A stretch of 6,183 nucleotides of DNA from Clostridium sp. CAG:1013 (GTDB lineage: Bacteria; Bacillota; Clostridia; Oscillospirales; Acutalibacteraceae). A program made the position numbers and the translations under genes. Where the stretch lies: the NCBI GenBank assembly GCA_000432995.1, contig HF972650.1:15218-21400 (forward strand), written 5' to 3'. This document shows, one piece after another, positions 5,409 to 6,183 of this stretch; within the stretch, counting starts at the first letter, position 1; each line of letters begins with the position of its first letter. The notes beneath the pieces were generated by a model, which saw nothing but the letters and a program-made list of their open reading frames with translations, was not told where the DNA came from and did not search any database.

Positions 5409-5413
5409 AAACT

Positions 5414-6082
5414 ATGAGCGAGCAAGCCAGAATCACCGTGATTTGCGGCCATTACGGCTGCGGCAAAACCAATCTGGCCCTGAACCTGGCCTTGAATGAG
5501 GCCGCTAAAGGGGAGAGGGTCACCGTGGCGGACCTGGACATTGTCAACCCCTATTTCCGTTCCTCGGAATACGGCGGATTGCTTGAGGAGCATGGGATCC
5601 GGCTGATTGCCCCTGTGTTCGCCGGCACCACTTTGGACACGCCCACCCTGCCCCCAGAGCTGTACTCCTTGTTTGAGCCCAGCGCTGGAAAGGTGTTCAT
5701 CGACGCTGGAGGAGACGACGCGGGTGTCACGGCTCTGGGCGGCCTTCATGAATTACTGGAGGAAGCAGGTTACCAGATGCTTTACGTCATCAACCGGTAT
5801 CGTGTGTTGTCCCAGACGCCGGAAGAAGCCTTGGCTCTGCTGCGGGAAATCGAGACTGCCAGCCGTCTGAAAGCCACCGGTTTGGTGAACAACTCTCATC
5901 TGGGTGTGGAGACCACATTGGAGACGTTGCTGGGAGGCCTGGATTTCGCCCACAAAACGGCGGAGCTGACCGGATTACCCCTGCTGTATTCCACCGCTCC
6001 TGACTTCGCCCTAAAGCCGGGTGAGACGCTGCCGGAAGGTTTCCGGGAAATCAAGCGCCACGTGAAATTTATGTGGGAGTAA
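5414..6082 (+). CDS. ParA/MinD-like SIMIBI P-loop ATPase
   Basis: A 222-residue soluble nucleotide-binding protein. Walker A is GHYGCGKT (12-19), which lacks the signature Lys of classical ParA/MinD. VADLDIVNPYFRSSEY (38-53) resembles switch I, KVFIDAGGDDAG (93-104) holds the Walker B Asp97, and NRYR (127-130) and VNNSHLG (158-164) are conserved loops, the latter likely near the base-binding site. The ATG at 5414 is chosen because GAGGGAGG lies five bases upstream; a longer frame from TTG at 5378 would start inside the leader stem and lacks such a site. It is transcribed divergently from spoIVB with its own promoter and folded leader. From memory, similar ATPases in Clostridia occur beside 2-oxoacid:ferredoxin oxidoreductase genes, where they might help cluster assembly or maturation. 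Any such neighbour would be off the right end, so this role is a guess. The ATPase fold is confident; the function is unknown. Confidence 0.88.
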   Translation: MSEQARITVICGHYGCGKTNLALNLALNEAAKGERVTVADLDIVNPYFRSSEYGGLLEEHGIRLIAPVFAGTTLDTPTLPPELYSLFEPSAGKVFIDAGGDDAGVTALGGLHELLEEAGYQMLYVINRYRVLSQTPEEALALLREIETASRLKATGLVNNSHLGVETTLETLLGGLDFAHKTAELTGLPLLYSTAPDFALKPGETLPEGFREIKRHVKFMWE

Positions 6083-6183
6083 GCGGGCGGAGTGCCTCCG
6101 CTGTCTAATCGCGCCACGGGCGGCGGGCTGTACGGCCCGCGCTGGGGAAGAGGCGAACGCACGTCCGCGCCGTATCCCGGGTG
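6083..6183. other. GC-rich palindromic tail
   Basis: After the ATPase stop the sequence is very GC-rich. GCGGAG (6087-6092) pairs with CTCCGC (6096-6101) over a 3-base loop, and GCGGGC (6123-6128) pairs with GCCCGC (6135-6140). Neither is followed by a T run, so neither is a clear intrinsic terminator. It may be an intergenic repeat or the leader of a following gene; the window ends before this can be told. Confidence 0.35.

Noticed and set aside
5378..5413. TTG at 5378 as start of the ATPase, adding 12 residues
   Set aside because: It lies inside the leader stem without a Shine-Dalgarno, while ATG 5414 has GAGGGAGG at the right distance and gives the family-typical short N-terminus.

Overview
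The window looks like chromosome from an endospore-forming member of the Clostridia, most likely a moderately GC-rich gut lineage such as the Oscillospiraceae. The evidence is a complete spo0A and spoIVB pair, strong AGGAGG-type ribosome binding sites, GC-rich coding regions and AT-richer intergenic DNA. The family assignment is inference; the sporulation genes are directly recognisable. No insertion sequence, integrase, CRISPR array, tRNA or rRNA was seen.

Layout. On the + strand, 20-1789 encodes an ABC exporter half (the LSQGQ-type subunit of a probable heterodimer whose partner would lie just upstream, outside the window). It ends in a hairpin terminator that also contains a possible promoter for the next gene. 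At 1971-2600 (+) lies a full-length type A chloramphenicol acetyltransferase of the clostridial CatP kind, preceded by a leader with tiny overlapping ORFs and a hairpin next to the Shine-Dalgarno. It converges on spo0A (2770-3534, -), with a shared bidirectional terminator between them. spoIVB (3670-4827, -) lies upstream of spo0A in the usual order. The stretch 4828-5413 has no convincing gene. It holds two hairpins, a minus-strand terminator with no gene feeding it, and a good + strand promoter with a structured leader. This leads into a SIMIBI/ParA-like P-loop ATPase (5414-6082, +). The last 100 bases are GC-rich and palindromic.

How the genes work together. SpoIVB is the forespore signalling protease that triggers sigma-K activation late in sporulation, and Spo0A is the master response regulator that commits the cell to sporulation. 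Five matches to the Spo0A box (TGNCGAA) lie within 200 bp around the spo0A promoter, two of them exactly one helical turn apart, which suggests dense autoregulation. The Spo0A receiver domain keeps its phosphorylatable Asp but has Ser where receivers almost always have Lys. The exporter, the acetyltransferase and the ATPase are not functionally tied to sporulation as far as the sequence shows.

No wholly new multi-gene system was found. The most unusual items are the 0A-box cluster, the Lys-to-Ser change in Spo0A, the folded leader of the ATPase gene, the cat leader, and the orphan minus-strand terminator upstream of spoIVB.
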